Below are positions 34,842 to 44,260 of a DNA stretch of 64,000 bases, piece after piece; the stretch's first letter is position 1, and each line of letters begins with the position of its first letter. The stretch lies in assembly GCF_030486405.1 (NCBI RefSeq), contig NZ_CP129613.1, positions 930,001-994,000 on the forward strand. The letters are read 5' to 3'. The stretch is from Mycolicibacterium sp. HK-90 (GTDB lineage Bacteria; Actinomycetota; Actinomycetes; Mycobacteriales; Mycobacteriaceae). The notes beneath the pieces are model-generated. The model saw nothing but the letters and a program-made list of their open reading frames with translations, had not been told where the DNA came from and ran no database searches. Position numbers and translations under genes: made by a program.

Positions 34842-35536
34842 GGCAACTCCGCGAGGACGGTCTCTCCGGCCAGTGTCCGCTGGCCCCGGGTGACGAGCAG
34901 TTTCGACCCCGCGGGCAGGTAGGTGTCGAGCCGGGAGCCGAACCGGATCAGGCCGTACGTCTCGCCGATGTCGAGCTTGTCGCCGACGTGCGCGTTGCAG
35001 ACGATGCGCCGGGCCACCAGCCCGGCGATCTGGACGGCGATCACCTCAGTGCCGTCGGACGTGCGGATGACGACGCTGTTGCGTTCATTGTCCTCGCTGG
35101 CTGCCTCGAGTTCGGCCGAGTGGAAGCGGCCGGGCCGGTGCTGCACGGCGACCACGTCACCGCCGATCGGCGCCCGCTGCACATGTGCGTCGAGCACCGA
35201 CAGGAAGATGCTGACCCGCGGCAGCGGGACATCGGGCAAGCCCAGCTCGGCCGGCGGCGCAGCTTCTTCGACCAGGCACACCAGCCCGTCGGCCGGGGCC
35301 ACCACCACGCCGGGCCGGGTGGGTGGTACGCGGGGCGGGTGGCGGAAGAACGCCGCGTTCGCCCCGGCAGCCAGCAGGCCAGCGCGGCGCACCCAGCGGC
35401 GCTTGCGGCCCAGGGCCGCCACGGCGAGGCTGGCGCCGACAAAGGGGAGGCCCGCCGAATGCATCGGCGGAACACTGGATCGCACCAGCGCAGCGAGGCG
35501 TTCTGGTCCGGATTGGAGATCGGGGCGTCTGGCCAT
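34838..35536 (-). CDS. psd: Phosphatidylserine decarboxylase proenzyme
   Basis: A 232-residue short-type Psd. The conserved histidine region [16 protein letters not shown] and the C-terminal self-cleavage site (IRFGSRLD: Gly-Ser, giving a pyruvoyl group from the serine) are intact. It converts phosphatidylserine to phosphatidylethanolamine. ATG 35536 was chosen; the longer frame adds an unrelated Arg/Pro-rich stretch overlapping moeA. Confidence 0.94.
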   Translation of the reverse strand: MARRPDLQSGPERLAALVRSSVPPMHSAGLPFVGASLAVAALGRKRRWVRRAGLLAAGANAAFFRHPPRVPPTRPGVVVAPADGLVCLVEEAAPPAELGLPDVPLPRVSIFLSVLDAHVQRAPIGGDVVAVQHRPGRFHSAELEAASEDNERNSVVIRTSDGTEVIAVQIAGLVARRIVCNAHVGDKLDIGETYGLIRFGSRLDTYLPAGSKLLVTRGQRTLAGETVLAELP

Positions 35537-35571
35537 CGGGAGGATTCTACGTGCGGTCGGCGGCGGATTCG

Positions 35572-36771
35572 CTAGCTCAGGTCCCAGACGGGAACCGCTG
35601 ACCCGGCTGTAAGTTCGGTGATGTCCTCGGAGATCTCCAACAGGCAGTTCGCCGAGGCGAGCCACCGCAGGTGATGGGAGGCCGGGGGACCGTAGCTGCT
35701 CACCGAATCACCGTCCAACACCCCTCGACGGAACTGACGTTTTCCGCGCGGCGAGGTGAGGTCCTCGGTCAGTTGTGCGGTGCGCCGTGGCCGGTCCGGC
35801 GCGGTGTGGCCCATCGCGGCACGCAGCGGTGAGCGGACGAACACCTCGAACGACACCAGCGCACTGACGGGGTTGCCGGGCAGGGTCACGATGGGAACCC
35901 CGACGGGCGGTGCCAGCGTCCCCGCCCCCTGCGGCATGCCGGGCTGCATTGCCACCTTCACGAACTCCACCTGGTCCGACAGTGAATCCTTGACCACCTC
36001 GTACGCGCCCGCGCTCACCCCGCCGGTGGTGATGATCAGATCGGCGTGCTCGGCGTGCTCGGCGAGCGCGGCCCGGAACGCGTCGACGTCGTCGGCGGAC
36101 ATCGGGGCGATACTCGCCTGCGCGCCGGCCTCGCGGACCGCCGCGGCCAGCATGACCGCATTCGACTCGTAGATCTGGCCCGGTCGCAGCTCGGCGCCGG
36201 GGGCCACGAGTTCGGTGCCGGTGGACATCACCATCACCCGCAGCGGCGGCACCACGGGCAGGGTGGCCAGCCCCAGCGCCGCGGCCAGTCCCAGTGCGGC
36301 CGGGCTGATCACCTGTCCGGCCCGCAACACAGAGGTGCCGGCCGTGACGTCCTCACCGGCGCGGCGGATGTGCTGGCCGGGCCGGGCGGCGGCGCGAATG
36401 GTGACGGTGTCCGTCGCGCCGTCGGTGGCTTCCACCGGGACCACCGCGGTGGCACCGGCAGGCAACGGAGCCCCGGTCATGATGCGGTGCGCGGTACCGG
36501 GTTTGAGGATCAGCAGATCGGTACGGCCGGCCGGGATGTCCTCGGCGACCGGGAGGCGTACCGGGGCATCCTCGGTGGCGCCTGCGACGTCGTCGGCGAG
36601 GACCGCGTAGCCGTCCATCGCGGAATTGTCGAAGCCGGGCAGCGACAACGGGGCCACCACATCGGCGGCCAAAACCAGGCCGAGCGTATCGGTCAGTAGA
36701 AGGTCTTGTGCCGCACGGGGTTTGATCAGCCCGGCGACCACCTTCTGGTGTTCCTCGACGGTCCGCATCAT
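35572..36771 (-). CDS. moeA: Molybdopterin molybdenumtransferase MoeA
   Basis: A 399-residue, full-length Moe[14 protein letters not shown] at the N-terminal domain, [20 protein letters not shown], and VMSTGTELV plus [13 protein letters not shown] in the MogA-like domain. It inserts molybdate into adenylyl-molybdopterin to give molybdenum cofactor. Start codons ATG 36771 and 36768 follow directly in the SDR stop (TGATGATG), so translation is coupled. In M. tuberculosis the equivalent position is moeA2 (Rv0438c). Confidence 0.93.
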   Translation of the reverse strand: MMRTVEEHQKVVAGLIKPRAAQDLLLTDTLGLVLAADVVAPLSLPGFDNSAMDGYAVLADDVAGATEDAPVRLPVAEDIPAGRTDLLILKPGTAHRIMTGAPLPAGATAVVPVEATDGATDTVTIRAAARPGQHIRRAGEDVTAGTSVLRAGQVISPAALGLAAALGLATLPVVPPLRVMVMSTGTELVAPGAELRPGQIYESNAVMLAAAVREAGAQASIAPMSADDVDAFRAALAEHAEHADLIITTGGVSAGAYEVVKDSLSDQVEFVKVAMQPGMPQGAGTLAPPVGVPIVTLPGNPVSALVSFEVFVRSPLRAAMGHTAPDRPRRTAQLTEDLTSPRGKRQFRRGVLDGDSVSSYGPPASHHLRWLASANCLLEISEDITELTAGSAVPVWDLS

Positions 36772-37694
36772 CACACCGGGAAGCTGACGCCGGTGAGCTT
36801 CTCGGAAACCGCCCAGAGCCGGCGCTGCAGGTCTTCGTCGTGCGACTGCTTGCTGGAGGACACGAGCTTCGGATAGCCGACCATCTCCCGGAATCCGGAT
36901 GGACCGTAATACTGGCCGCCCTGGACGCCGGGGTCGGTGGCCGCGCGCAACGTGGCCAGCGCGCCCTTGGCCGGGCTGTTGGTGAACAGGCCCGCGATCT
37001 GGTTGTAGCCGGGCAGCCCGGTGCCCGGGATGTGGCGCATGAGTTCGGTGTTGGACAGCCCGGGGTGCGCGGCCACCGCGATCGTCGGCTCGTTCTTGGC
37101 GGCGAGCCTGCGCTGCAGCTCATAGGTGAACAGCAGGTTGGACAGCTTGGACTGCCCGTAGGCGGCGACGCGGTTGTAGCTGCGCTCCCACTGCAGGTCG
37201 TCGAAATGGATGGCGGCCTGGATGCGGTGCGCGACGCTGGCGACCGCGACGATGCGTGACCCGTCCACCGGGAGCAGGTGATCCAGCAGCAGCCCGGTCA
37301 GCGCGAACGCGCCGAGGTGGTTGGTGCCGAACTGCAGCTCGAAGCCGTCCACGGTGGTCTGTTTGGGCGGGTACATCACCCCGGCGTTGTTGATCAGCAG
37401 GTCGATCCTCGGATACGCCGACTTCAGTTCGTCGGCGACGGTCCGGACCGAGTCCAGCGAGCCCACGTCGAGCTGCTGCAGCTTGAGGTCGGCCTTCGGC
37501 GCGGCAGCGGTGATCCGCTCGACGGCCTGACGGCCCTTGTCCAGATTGCGTACCGCGACGATGACGTGCGCCCCCTTGGCGGCGAGCACACGCGCGGTCT
37601 CATAGCCCAGGCCGGTATTGGAGCCGGTCACGATGGCGACCCGGCCCGACTGATCGGGGACATCGGCCTCGGTCCACTTGGAGTTCGCACTCAT
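36771..37694 (-). CDS. Short-chain dehydrogenase/reductase (Rv0439c-like, retinol dehydrogenase type)
   Basis: A 307-residue SDR with TGSNTGLGYETARVL (cofactor loop), the downstream VRNLDKG suggesting NADP(H), NNAGVM and the catalytic YGQSK (Tyr-x-x-x-Lys) after a serine strand VAVASVAHR. Substrate unknown. A close paralogue lies at 49120-50046. It sits between moeA and the FMO gene; ATG 37694 is used because the longer frame adds an Arg-rich stretch. Confidence 0.91.
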   Translation of the reverse strand: MSANSKWTEADVPDQSGRVAIVTGSNTGLGYETARVLAAKGAHVIVAVRNLDKGRQAVERITAAAPKADLKLQQLDVGSLDSVRTVADELKSAYPRIDLLINNAGVMYPPKQTTVDGFELQFGTNHLGAFALTGLLLDHLLPVDGSRIVAVASVAHRIQAAIHFDDLQWERSYNRVAAYGQSKLSNLLFTYELQRRLAAKNEPTIAVAAHPGLSNTELMRHIPGTGLPGYNQIAGLFTNSPAKGALATLRAATDPGVQGGQYYGPSGFREMVGYPKLVSSSKQSHDEDLQRRLWAVSEKLTGVSFPV

Positions 37695-37723
37695 GTCTCG
37701 AACTCTACGGGGAGGCTGGCGCG

Positions 37724-39019
37724 TCACACCGCTGCGATCAGGGATTCCGATGACCGGGTCCGCATGACGTGATCGATATGGATCTGGCTCGCGATGAACC
37801 GGCCGTTGTCCGCGACGGCGGCCAGACCCGTCCGGGCCAGCGAATCACCGTCGGGCAGCCCCGCGTAGTACAGGCCGGGGAGTGCACCGAAGACGCCGCC
37901 GTGCTGAAGTGGTGCCCCGTTCTCGTCGAGCGCATGAGCCGGGAGGATCCGATAGTCCGGACGAAATCCGGTGCACCACACGATGGTTGAGATGTGATGC
38001 CGATGGAGGTCGAGCCGGGTATCGAAGCCCGCGATCGCATCGAGATTCACCGCGGGTGCCGTCGGGGCCGCCGGTGCGACGAAGCCGCGGTCGCGCAGCC
38101 CGGTGTCGATCTTGTTGATCACCTCACGGAACGCGAGTGCGGATTCCTCGGCGATGTCGACGACGTTGTCCTCAAGCGTGAGCACACGTCCCCGTGCCCC
38201 GCGGGTCGAACCGACCAGGACGACGCCCTTCTCGGCCAACGTGCCGAGATTGAGTTCGGCGGTGCCAAGCCTGTTGCCGCACACCGGCAATCCGGGGAGT
38301 CGTGAGCTGTCGGCGGGGCCGGCGGTGACGAAGTCGTCGTACAGCGAGAACACGTGCATCCATTCATGGATGGTGCGGCCGCGGTAGTGCCGGGGCCAGG
38401 CCCGGTGCCGCCCCACGGACAGGAAGACCCGTCGCCCGGCATCGACCAGTTCGTCGGCGATCTGCTGACCGCTGATGCCCGCACCGACCACCAGGACCGG
38501 CCCGCCCGGAAGGGACTCGGGATTGCGGTAGTCGGACGAATGGGTCTGGTGGATGGTCGAATCGATGTCGCAGGACAGAATGGGCTTGCGCGGTTGGGCG
38601 TATCCGCCGACGGCCGCGACGAGGTTGCGCGATTCGACCGTCGCACCGTCATGGAGCCGGGTCCTGAACCGCACCTCGTCATCGGATGCGCCGAGCCGAC
38701 TCTCGACGGCCTGTACCGGGGTGCGCTCCCGGACGGTCAGGCCGCGATCCCGCACGTAACGCCGCAGATGGCCGGCCACCTCGGGTCCCGAGGGCAGGGC
38801 GAGCGGGTCGTCGCCGTCGTAATCCCACCCGGGCAGCCGGATCGACCGGTTTCCGCTCCCGACGAGCAGGCTGTCCCACCGTTCGTGCGCCCACCGCTGG
38901 CCCACCTCGCCTTTCTCGAACGCGATCGCCTCATGCCCGATTTCCTGGAGCGCGCCGGCCACACCGCAGCCTTGCTGACCGGCGCCGATGATGACGGTCT
39001 CGATGTATTCGTTGCCCAT
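37724..39019 (-). CDS. Flavin-containing monooxygenase-like oxidoreductase
   Basis: A 431-residue flavoprotein with two Rossmann motifs: VIIGAGQQGCGVAGAL at the N-terminus for FAD and VLVVGAGISGQQIADELVDAG near 170 for NADPH. The C-terminal IVWCTGFRPDYRIL is the typical ATG-like FMO segment. It resembles FMO/YpeR-type oxidases of N, S or C centres; substrate unknown. The gene is preceded by a possible IdeR box, so iron control is possible. AAAGG lies upstream of ATG 39019. Confidence 0.87.
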   Translation of the reverse strand: MGNEYIETVIIGAGQQGCGVAGALQEIGHEAIAFEKGEVGQRWAHERWDSLLVGSGNRSIRLPGWDYDGDDPLALPSGPEVAGHLRRYVRDRGLTVRERTPVQAVESRLGASDDEVRFRTRLHDGATVESRNLVAAVGGYAQPRKPILSCDIDSTIHQTHSSDYRNPESLPGGPVLVVGAGISGQQIADELVDAGRRVFLSVGRHRAWPRHYRGRTIHEWMHVFSLYDDFVTAGPADSSRLPGLPVCGNRLGTAELNLGTLAEKGVVLVGSTRGARGRVLTLEDNVVDIAEESALAFREVINKIDTGLRDRGFVAPAAPTAPAVNLDAIAGFDTRLDLHRHHISTIVWCTGFRPDYRILPAHALDENGAPLQHGGVFGALPGLYYAGLPDGDSLARTGLAAVADNGRFIASQIHIDHVMRTRSSESLIAAV

Positions 39020-39044
39020 GGGAGAGCCTTTCTTTCCACGCATC

Positions 39045-39063
39045 GTTAGTTAGGGTGACCTAA
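39045..39063. promoter_or_regulatory. Putative IdeR (iron) box upstream of FMO gene
   Basis: The 19-base site GTTAGTTAGGGTGACCTAA agrees at 14 of 19 positions with the IdeR/DtxR consensus TTAGGTTAGGCTAACCTAA, and the right 14 bases at 12 of 14. The core TTAGG-gtga-CCTAA is a perfect dyad. It lies 26 to 44 bases upstream of the FMO start and about 50 upstream of the MerR start, where a repressor would act. Confidence 0.5.
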
Positions 39064-39113
39064 CAAGAGCACTTCAACTGGGCTTTAGATCAAGGCCGTG
39101 AATGCGGGGTGAC

Positions 39114-39533
39114 ATGAGTGACGACGACTTCATCGGCATCGGCGCGGCCGCACGACGGTTCGGCCTGGCCGAATCGGCACTGCGGTACTGGGAGAAGCGC
39201 GGCCTGCTCCACCCGGCCCAACGCCGGTCCAGTTGGCGGTTGTACGGCCCGGATCAACTGCACCGGATCGGTCTGATCAAGATGTGGCGGGAAAGCGGCC
39301 TGATGAGCCTCGACGAGATCGAGGCAATCGTCACCGCAGGTAACCACGACTGGCGCGACGCCGTGCGCGACCGCCTCGGGGAAATTGTGCGGCAACAGGA
39401 TCGGCTGGCGAAGGCCAAGGAGCACCTCGAGCACCTGCTGACCTGTCCCGACGAGAACCCGGCCGAGGACTGTCCGTACCTGCGGAAGATGACGGCTGAC
39501 TATCCGATGCTGGACGGCACCTCGACGCCATAG
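39114..39533 (+). CDS. MerR-family transcriptional regulator
   Basis: A 139-residue regulator with an N-terminal MerR HTH (IGIGAAARRFGLAESALRYW, EKRGLLHPAQ, RRLYGPDQLHRIGLIKMW-like strand) and a coiled-coil dimerisation helix (VRQQDRLAKAKEHLEHLLTC). The C-terminus has two cysteines (CPDENPAEDCPYL) that could bind metal or form a redox switch, but the spacing does not match SoxR. ATG 39114 is used (ATG 39102 is in frame). It is divergent from the FMO gene and could regulate it. Confidence 0.9.
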   Translation: MSDDDFIGIGAAARRFGLAESALRYWEKRGLLHPAQRRSSWRLYGPDQLHRIGLIKMWRESGLMSLDEIEAIVTAGNHDWRDAVRDRLGEIVRQQDRLAKAKEHLEHLLTCPDENPAEDCPYLRKMTADYPMLDGTSTP

Positions 39534-39598
39534 CAGGCTGGAACCATGTGCGAGACGCCTACGACGCCATTCAGGCCGCCGAAGCCGGTGTTCGCCAA

Positions 39599-40441
39599 AT
39601 GAAGTCGGCCGACCCCGCGTGGGATGTCGTGCAACCGACACAACCCTGCCCGATGCCCGGGCTCAGCATGGCGGGGTTCCGTGACCTCAATGCGGCACGG
39701 GTCGAACAGCGGGTGGTGCCGCGCCCGGACATCACACTGATCTTGGAGTTCGGTGACGGGTCGCTCAGCGTGGACGACCCCTCGGGCAGGCGGCAACCGG
39801 GTGGCCTCGTCGCCGGTCTCGATCCCGGCGAGCGGTATCTGCGGGGCGACAGGATCGAGTGCGTCGAGGTGCGGCTGTCTCCGGTGGTGGTGCATGCCGT
39901 GCTCGGTGTCGCCCCGGCGGAGCTCACCCGCGCTGTGGTCGCGATCGAGGATCTGTGGGGCCGCGATGCGGCGCGGATTCGGGAGCAGCTCGGCGACGCC
40001 CCGTCGTGGCAGGACCGTTTCGCTGTGACCGAAGCCGCCCTCGCGCGTCGTTGCGAATCCGGGCGGTCGGTGGATCCAGAGGTCAACTGGGCATGGCGTC
40101 GAATCGTCGACAGCCGTGGCGGTGTCCGGGTGGAGGAACTGGCGGTCGAGGTCGGGTGGAGCCGCAAGCGCCTGTGGTCCCGATTCCGGTCTCAGGTCGG
40201 TCTGCCGCCCAAACGTGCCGCCAAGCTGGTCCGCTTTGATCATGCCGCGCACCGCTTGGCTGCCGGTGCCAGCGTGGCCCGGGTCGCTGCGGAGTACGGC
40301 TACGTCGACCAACCTCACCTTCACCGGGACGTCGTGGCGTTCACCGGGATGACTCCGGCCGCACTGGCCGGCAATCCGGAATTGGTGCTGGACGGCCTCG
40401 AAAATGCGGAGCCGCCCGGAACATTCGTACAAGATTCGTAG
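39599..40441 (+). CDS. AraC-family transcriptional regulator
   Basis: A 280-residue protein whose last third is an AraC-type double HTH: VEELAVEVGWSRKRLWSRFR and VARVAAEYGYVDQPHLHRDV followed by FTGMTPAAL. The N-terminal 170 residues form a DUF6597/cupin-like sensing domain (ITLILEFGDGSLSV). The start is uncertain: GTG 39548 in the same frame adds 17 residues and has AGG 10 bases upstream. It precedes a tiny ORF and an SDR, which are possible targets. Confidence 0.85.
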   Translation: MKSADPAWDVVQPTQPCPMPGLSMAGFRDLNAARVEQRVVPRPDITLILEFGDGSLSVDDPSGRRQPGGLVAGLDPGERYLRGDRIECVEVRLSPVVVHAVLGVAPAELTRAVVAIEDLWGRDAARIREQLGDAPSWQDRFAVTEAALARRCESGRSVDPEVNWAWRRIVDSRGGVRVEELAVEVGWSRKRLWSRFRSQVGLPPKRAAKLVRFDHAAHRLAAGASVARVAAEYGYVDQPHLHRDVVAFTGMTPAALAGNPELVLDGLENAEPPGTFVQDS

Positions 40442-40465
40442 CCGTAGCCCCGCGACGCTGGGGGC

Positions 40466-40591
40466 ATGCACATTCACCACGACTCCGCGTTCTGCATGTA
40501 TTACGGCGATCGGTTGGAGCACTCCGACTGGGAACTCCATCCAGATACCGACGGCCCCCGCCTTTCGCACGCCGAACAAGGCTCCCGGTAA
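40466..40591 (+). CDS. Small ORF (41 codons) coupled to SDR gene
   Basis: An ATG-started frame of 41 residues, His/Asp-rich (MHIHHDSAFCMYYGDRLEHS...), ends in a TAA that overlaps the following SDR start as TAATG. The composition, including Met-His-Ile-His-His at the start, is not typical of random GC-rich sequence. It may be a short metal-binding peptide, a leader, or the remnant of a larger gene. No homologue is recognised. Confidence 0.4.
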   Translation: MHIHHDSAFCMYYGDRLEHSDWELHPDTDGPRLSHAEQGSR

Positions 40592-41382
40592 TGGATTTGC
40601 GAGACGCGAAGGTTCTGGTGACCGGTGCCTCCGGCGGGATTGGCCGTGCGTTGGCGACAGAGCTGGCGGCCAATGGCGGCAAGGTGATCCTCACCGGTCG
40701 GCGGATCGATGTGCTCAAACCGCTGGCGGACAAGCTGCACGGCCGCGCCATCGCCGCCGATCTGACCGAGCCCGGTGCGATCGATGAACTGATGAGCGCC
40801 GCAGGGCAGATCGACGTGCTCGTCGCCAACGCGGCGCTGCCCGCGACAGGTCTGCTGGCCGACTACGGCATCGACGAGCTCGATCGTGCACTCGACGTCA
40901 ATCTTCGCGTGCCCATCGTGATGGCACAGCGGGCCGCCGAACACATGTCGTCGCGGCGCCGCGGTCACCTGGTCTTCATCAGCTCACTGTCCGGAAAGAC
41001 CGCCTCTTCTCATGCGTCGCTCTACAACGCGACGAAATTCGGTATCCGCGGCTTCGCGCTCGCGCTTCGTCAGGAACTTCGGTCCCACAACGTCGGGGTG
41101 TCGACCGTGTTCCCCGGCTTCATCAGCGACGCCGGGATGTTCGCCGACTCCGGTGCGACCCTGCCCCGAGGCATCGGTACTCGTTCACCGCAGGACGTAG
41201 CACGGGCGACGGTACGGGCCATCGCAGAAAACGCCGCTGAGGTGGACGTGGCTCCGCTGAACCTGCGCCTGCTCGCGATGATCAGCGGTGCCGCGCCTAG
41301 CCTGGCCGCTGCCGTGCAACACCGAGCCGGTGCCTCCAAGGTCACCGAACAGCTCGGTGAGGGCCAGCGTCACAAGCGCTGA
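40591..41382 (+). CDS. Short-chain dehydrogenase/reductase
   Basis: A 263-residue SDR: TGASGGIGRALATEL cofactor loop, TGRRID pointing to NADP(H), VANAALPA in place of the NNAG motif, SSLSGK serine and YNATK catalytic pair. The C-terminal extension of about 50 residues is Ala-rich. Substrate unknown. It is distinct from the two retinol-dehydrogenase-like SDRs in the window and probably forms a unit with the AraC gene and the small ORF. Confidence 0.9.
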   Translation: MDLRDAKVLVTGASGGIGRALATELAANGGKVILTGRRIDVLKPLADKLHGRAIAADLTEPGAIDELMSAAGQIDVLVANAALPATGLLADYGIDELDRALDVNLRVPIVMAQRAAEHMSSRRRGHLVFISSLSGKTASSHASLYNATKFGIRGFALALRQELRSHNVGVSTVFPGFISDAGMFADSGATLPRGIGTRSPQDVARATVRAIAENAAEVDVAPLNLRLLAMISGAAPSLAAAVQHRAGASKVTEQLGEGQRHKR

Positions 41383-41414
41383 CGGGCGCCCGGCAAGTCG
41401 GGCATGCTCGACTC

Positions 41415-41927
41415 ATGGAACGCGCTTCGGGGTTCACGCTCCTCGATCCTGCCCACCCGCCCAGCCGCAAGGCGCCGCTGGTGTGGGCGTTGAGTGCCGC
41501 CATCCCGTGGGCGTTCCTGGCCTTGGCCCAACTGATCTGGCTCGCGATCGACCAGCGGATGCCGTGGCTGCACGGCGCGGCCGCGGCCGCCACGATCATG
41601 GGCGCCTTGCTGTTCGTCGTGGTGGTGCCGATCTGGCGCTACCGCGTGCACCGCTGGGACATCAACGTCGGAGCCGGAACACCTGCGGTGTACACCCGGA
41701 CCGGGTGGCTGGTGCAGGAACGGCGCATCGCGCCGATCTCCCGGGTGCAGACCGTGGACACCTACCGCGGGCCGCTGGACCGGTTGTTCGGACTGGCCAA
41801 CGTGACGGTGACGACGGCATCCTCGGCCGGGGCGGTGCGCATCGTGGCTTTGGACGACGAGGTGGCCGACCGGGTGGTGGCGCAGCTGACCGACATCGCG
41901 GCGATCGGTGAACAGGACGCCACATGA
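41415..41927 (+). CDS. PH-domain (bPH2/YdbS-like) membrane protein
   Basis: A 170-residue protein with two membrane segments (about 25-47 and 55-75) followed by a bacterial PH domain: VYTRTGWLVQERRIAPISRV, VQTVDTYRGPLDRLFGLANV. This is the YdbS type. In Bacillus, YdbS and YdbT confer resistance to certain bacteriocins. The stop overlaps the start of the larger PH protein as ATGA, so both form one membrane complex by inference. Confidence 0.87.
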   Translation: MERASGFTLLDPAHPPSRKAPLVWALSAAIPWAFLALAQLIWLAIDQRMPWLHGAAAAATIMGALLFVVVVPIWRYRVHRWDINVGAGTPAVYTRTGWLVQERRIAPISRVQTVDTYRGPLDRLFGLANVTVTTASSAGAVRIVALDDEVADRVVAQLTDIAAIGEQDAT

Positions 41928-43396
41928 CCACGCCGGCCGGCCCGGCCACCCAGCCGCCGTGGCAGCGGTTGAGTCCGCGCATGCTGCTGGTACACCCGGT
42001 GCATGAAGTGCTGCAACAGATTCCGCTGCTCATCGGTTCGGTGGTACTCGGCTCGGCCACCGGCAACTCGGGCTGGCTGATCGCCGCGATCGTCCTCACC
42101 GTCGGCGTCGGGATGGCGCGGTGGTTCGCCACCAGCTACCGCATCGAACCGGGTGAGGTGCGGCTGCGCACCGGCCTGCTGCAGCGCAAGGTGCTCTCGG
42201 TGCCGCGCAACCGGATTCGGTCGGTGTCCACCGACGCCAGGTTGCTGCATCGCCTGCTCGGGCTGACGGTGTTACGGATCAGCACCGGCCAGGAAGCCAA
42301 GGGTGACACCGAGTTCGCGCTCGATGCGGTCGAGGCGGAGCAGGTCCCCCGGCTGCGGGCGATCCTGCTCGCCGACGCCGTACCCGTCGCCGATGCGCCC
42401 GCCGGACGCGAGCTGGCCCGCTGGGAGCCGTCCTGGCTGCGATACAGCCCGCTGAGTTTCACCGGTCTGGCGATGATCGCGGCTGCGGCGGGAGTGGTCT
42501 ACCAAGCCGGAGTGGGTGCAGCGCTTCGGGATTCGGAAGTGACACGGTCCGGGATCGCGGCGGCCGAACAGTTGGGCGTCGTGTTCAGCCTGATACTCGG
42601 CGCGCTGGTCATCCTGATCTTGTCGGTGGTGTTGTCGGTGCTGCGCTCGTTGCTGACGTACGGCAATCTGGTGCTGCGTCGAGATTCGGACGTCCTGCAC
42701 CTCCAGCACGGCCTGATGCGGCTGCGGGAGCACACCTACGACATGCGCCGGATGCGCGGCGGCACCCTGCGCGAGCCCCTGCTCGTCCGGGCCTTCGGTG
42801 GAGCGCGCCTGGACGCGGTGATGACCGGCGTCGGCGGTGAGGCCGAGGCGTCGCTGCTGCTGCCGCCCTGCCCGGCAGACACCGCCACCGCGGTGCTGGC
42901 CGAACTGATCGACAACCCCCATGCCGTCGACGCCCCGCTGGTGGCGCACGGCCCGGCCGCGGTGCGCCGGCGCTGGACCCGGGCGCTGATTCTGCCCGCG
43001 CTGGTGGGCGCGGCGCTGCTGGTGATCGGGGCTCCATTGTGGGCGTGGGTGCTGTGGGGGCTCATCACCGGATGCGCCGGCCTGCTCGCCGCCGATCGGG
43101 CCCGATCGCTCGGGCACCTGGTGGACGACGGCTGGTTGGTAGCCCGCACCGGCAGCCTGGAACGCCGCCGCGACTGCCTGGACGCCGCCGGGATCATCGG
43201 ATGGACGGTGCGGCAGACGTTCTTTCAGCGCCGGGCCGGGGTGGCCACCCTGATCGCGGCGACGGCTGCGGGGGAGAAGCGCTACACCGTGATCGACATC
43301 CCGGCGGCACAGGCCTGGTCGGTGGCGGCGGTCGCCACGCCGTGGGTGGGCGACAACAGCTGGGCCTCGGGTCCGGCAGGCCCCGAGTTGCGCTGA
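41924..43396 (+). CDS. Multi-PH-domain (YdbT-like) membrane protein
   Basis: A 490-residue protein with three bPH2 domains separated by pairs of membrane helices: LRTGLLQRKVLSVPRNRI with FRLLGLTVLRI-like strand (about 85-130), LQHGLMRLREHTYDMRRM (about 265-300) and VARTGSLERRRDCLDAAGI (about 405-440). It is the partner of the preceding YdbS-like protein. Envelope stress or antimicrobial defence is the known context in Firmicutes; the actinobacterial role is not established. Confidence 0.87.
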   Translation: MTTPAGPATQPPWQRLSPRMLLVHPVHEVLQQIPLLIGSVVLGSATGNSGWLIAAIVLTVGVGMARWFATSYRIEPGEVRLRTGLLQRKVLSVPRNRIRSVSTDARLLHRLLGLTVLRISTGQEAKGDTEFALDAVEAEQVPRLRAILLADAVPVADAPAGRELARWEPSWLRYSPLSFTGLAMIAAAAGVVYQAGVGAALRDSEVTRSGIAAAEQLGVVFSLILGALVILILSVVLSVLRSLLTYGNLVLRRDSDVLHLQHGLMRLREHTYDMRRMRGGTLREPLLVRAFGGARLDAVMTGVGGEAEASLLLPPCPADTATAVLAELIDNPHAVDAPLVAHGPAAVRRRWTRALILPALVGAALLVIGAPLWAWVLWGLITGCAGLLAADRARSLGHLVDDGWLVARTGSLERRRDCLDAAGIIGWTVRQTFFQRRAGVATLIAATAAGEKRYTVIDIPAAQAWSVAAVATPWVGDNSWASGPAGPELR

Positions 43397-43421
43397 GATC
43401 GCCTGCGTTTACTGTCGCTGC

Positions 43422-44240
43422 ATGGCTATCGGTGGAGTGCTGTTCGACATCGATGGTGTGCTGGTGACCTCCTGGCAGCCCATCGACGGCGCGGCACAGA
43501 CGTTGCAGGTGTTGGCCGAGCATCAGATCGCCCGGTCGTATCTGACCAACACCACCACCCGCACCCGCGCGGAGATCGCCGGGCTGCTGACCGCCGCCGG
43601 CATGGATGTGGCAGCCGACGAGGTGATCACCGCCGCGGCGTTGACCGCCGAATACGTGCGCGACCGCTATCCCGGCGCCCGGTGTTTCCTCGTCAACAGC
43701 GGGCAGATCGGTGAAGACATGCCGGGCGTCGACGTCGTGTATTCGAGCGACTTCGCCGGATCGTCCAAGGCCCCGGAGACCCCCGACGTTGTGCTGCTCG
43801 GCGGGGCCGGCCCAGAGTACAACCACCTGACGCTGAGCTGGGTGTACGACTGGATGACCCAAGGGGTCCCGGTGGTGGCGATGCACCGCAGCACCGCGTG
43901 GAACACCACCGACGGACTGCGGGTGGACACCGGGATGTACCTGGCCGGTATGGAGGAGACGTCGGGCCGCAAGGCCGTCGCCGTCGGCAAGCCCGCCCCC
44001 GAAGGTTTCCTGGCCGCCGCCAACCGGCTCGGCGTCGACCCCGACGAGATGTACATGATCGGCGACGACCTGAACAACGATGTGCTCGCGGCCCAGGTGG
44101 TCGGGATGGTCGGGGTGCTGGTGCGCACCGGCAAGTTCCGTCAGGCCACGTTGGATCGTTGGGCCACAGACGAATTCGCAATGCAACCCAACCACGTCAT
44201 CGACTCGGTGGCCGATCTGCCCGAGTTGTTGGATCTGTAG
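43422..44240 (+). CDS. HAD-superfamily subfamily IIA phosphatase
   Basis: A 272-residue HAD phosphatase: motif I GVLFDIDGVLV with the nucleophilic Asp, motif II LTNTTT, the lysine of GKPAP and motif IV MIGDDLNNDV. The cap inserted between II and III is type IIA, as in NagD and pyridoxal/p-nitrophenyl phosphatases. It removes phosphate from small metabolites; mammalian LHPP/PDXP are relatives. It stands 25 bases after the PH-domain gene. Confidence 0.92.
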   Translation: MAIGGVLFDIDGVLVTSWQPIDGAAQTLQVLAEHQIARSYLTNTTTRTRAEIAGLLTAAGMDVAADEVITAAALTAEYVRDRYPGARCFLVNSGQIGEDMPGVDVVYSSDFAGSSKAPETPDVVLLGGAGPEYNHLTLSWVYDWMTQGVPVVAMHRSTAWNTTDGLRVDTGMYLAGMEETSGRKAVAVGKPAPEGFLAAANRLGVDPDEMYMIGDDLNNDVLAAQVVGMVGVLVRTGKFRQATLDRWATDEFAMQPNHVIDSVADLPELLDL

Positions 44241-44260
44241 GAGACCCGCTTCGGGGACGG

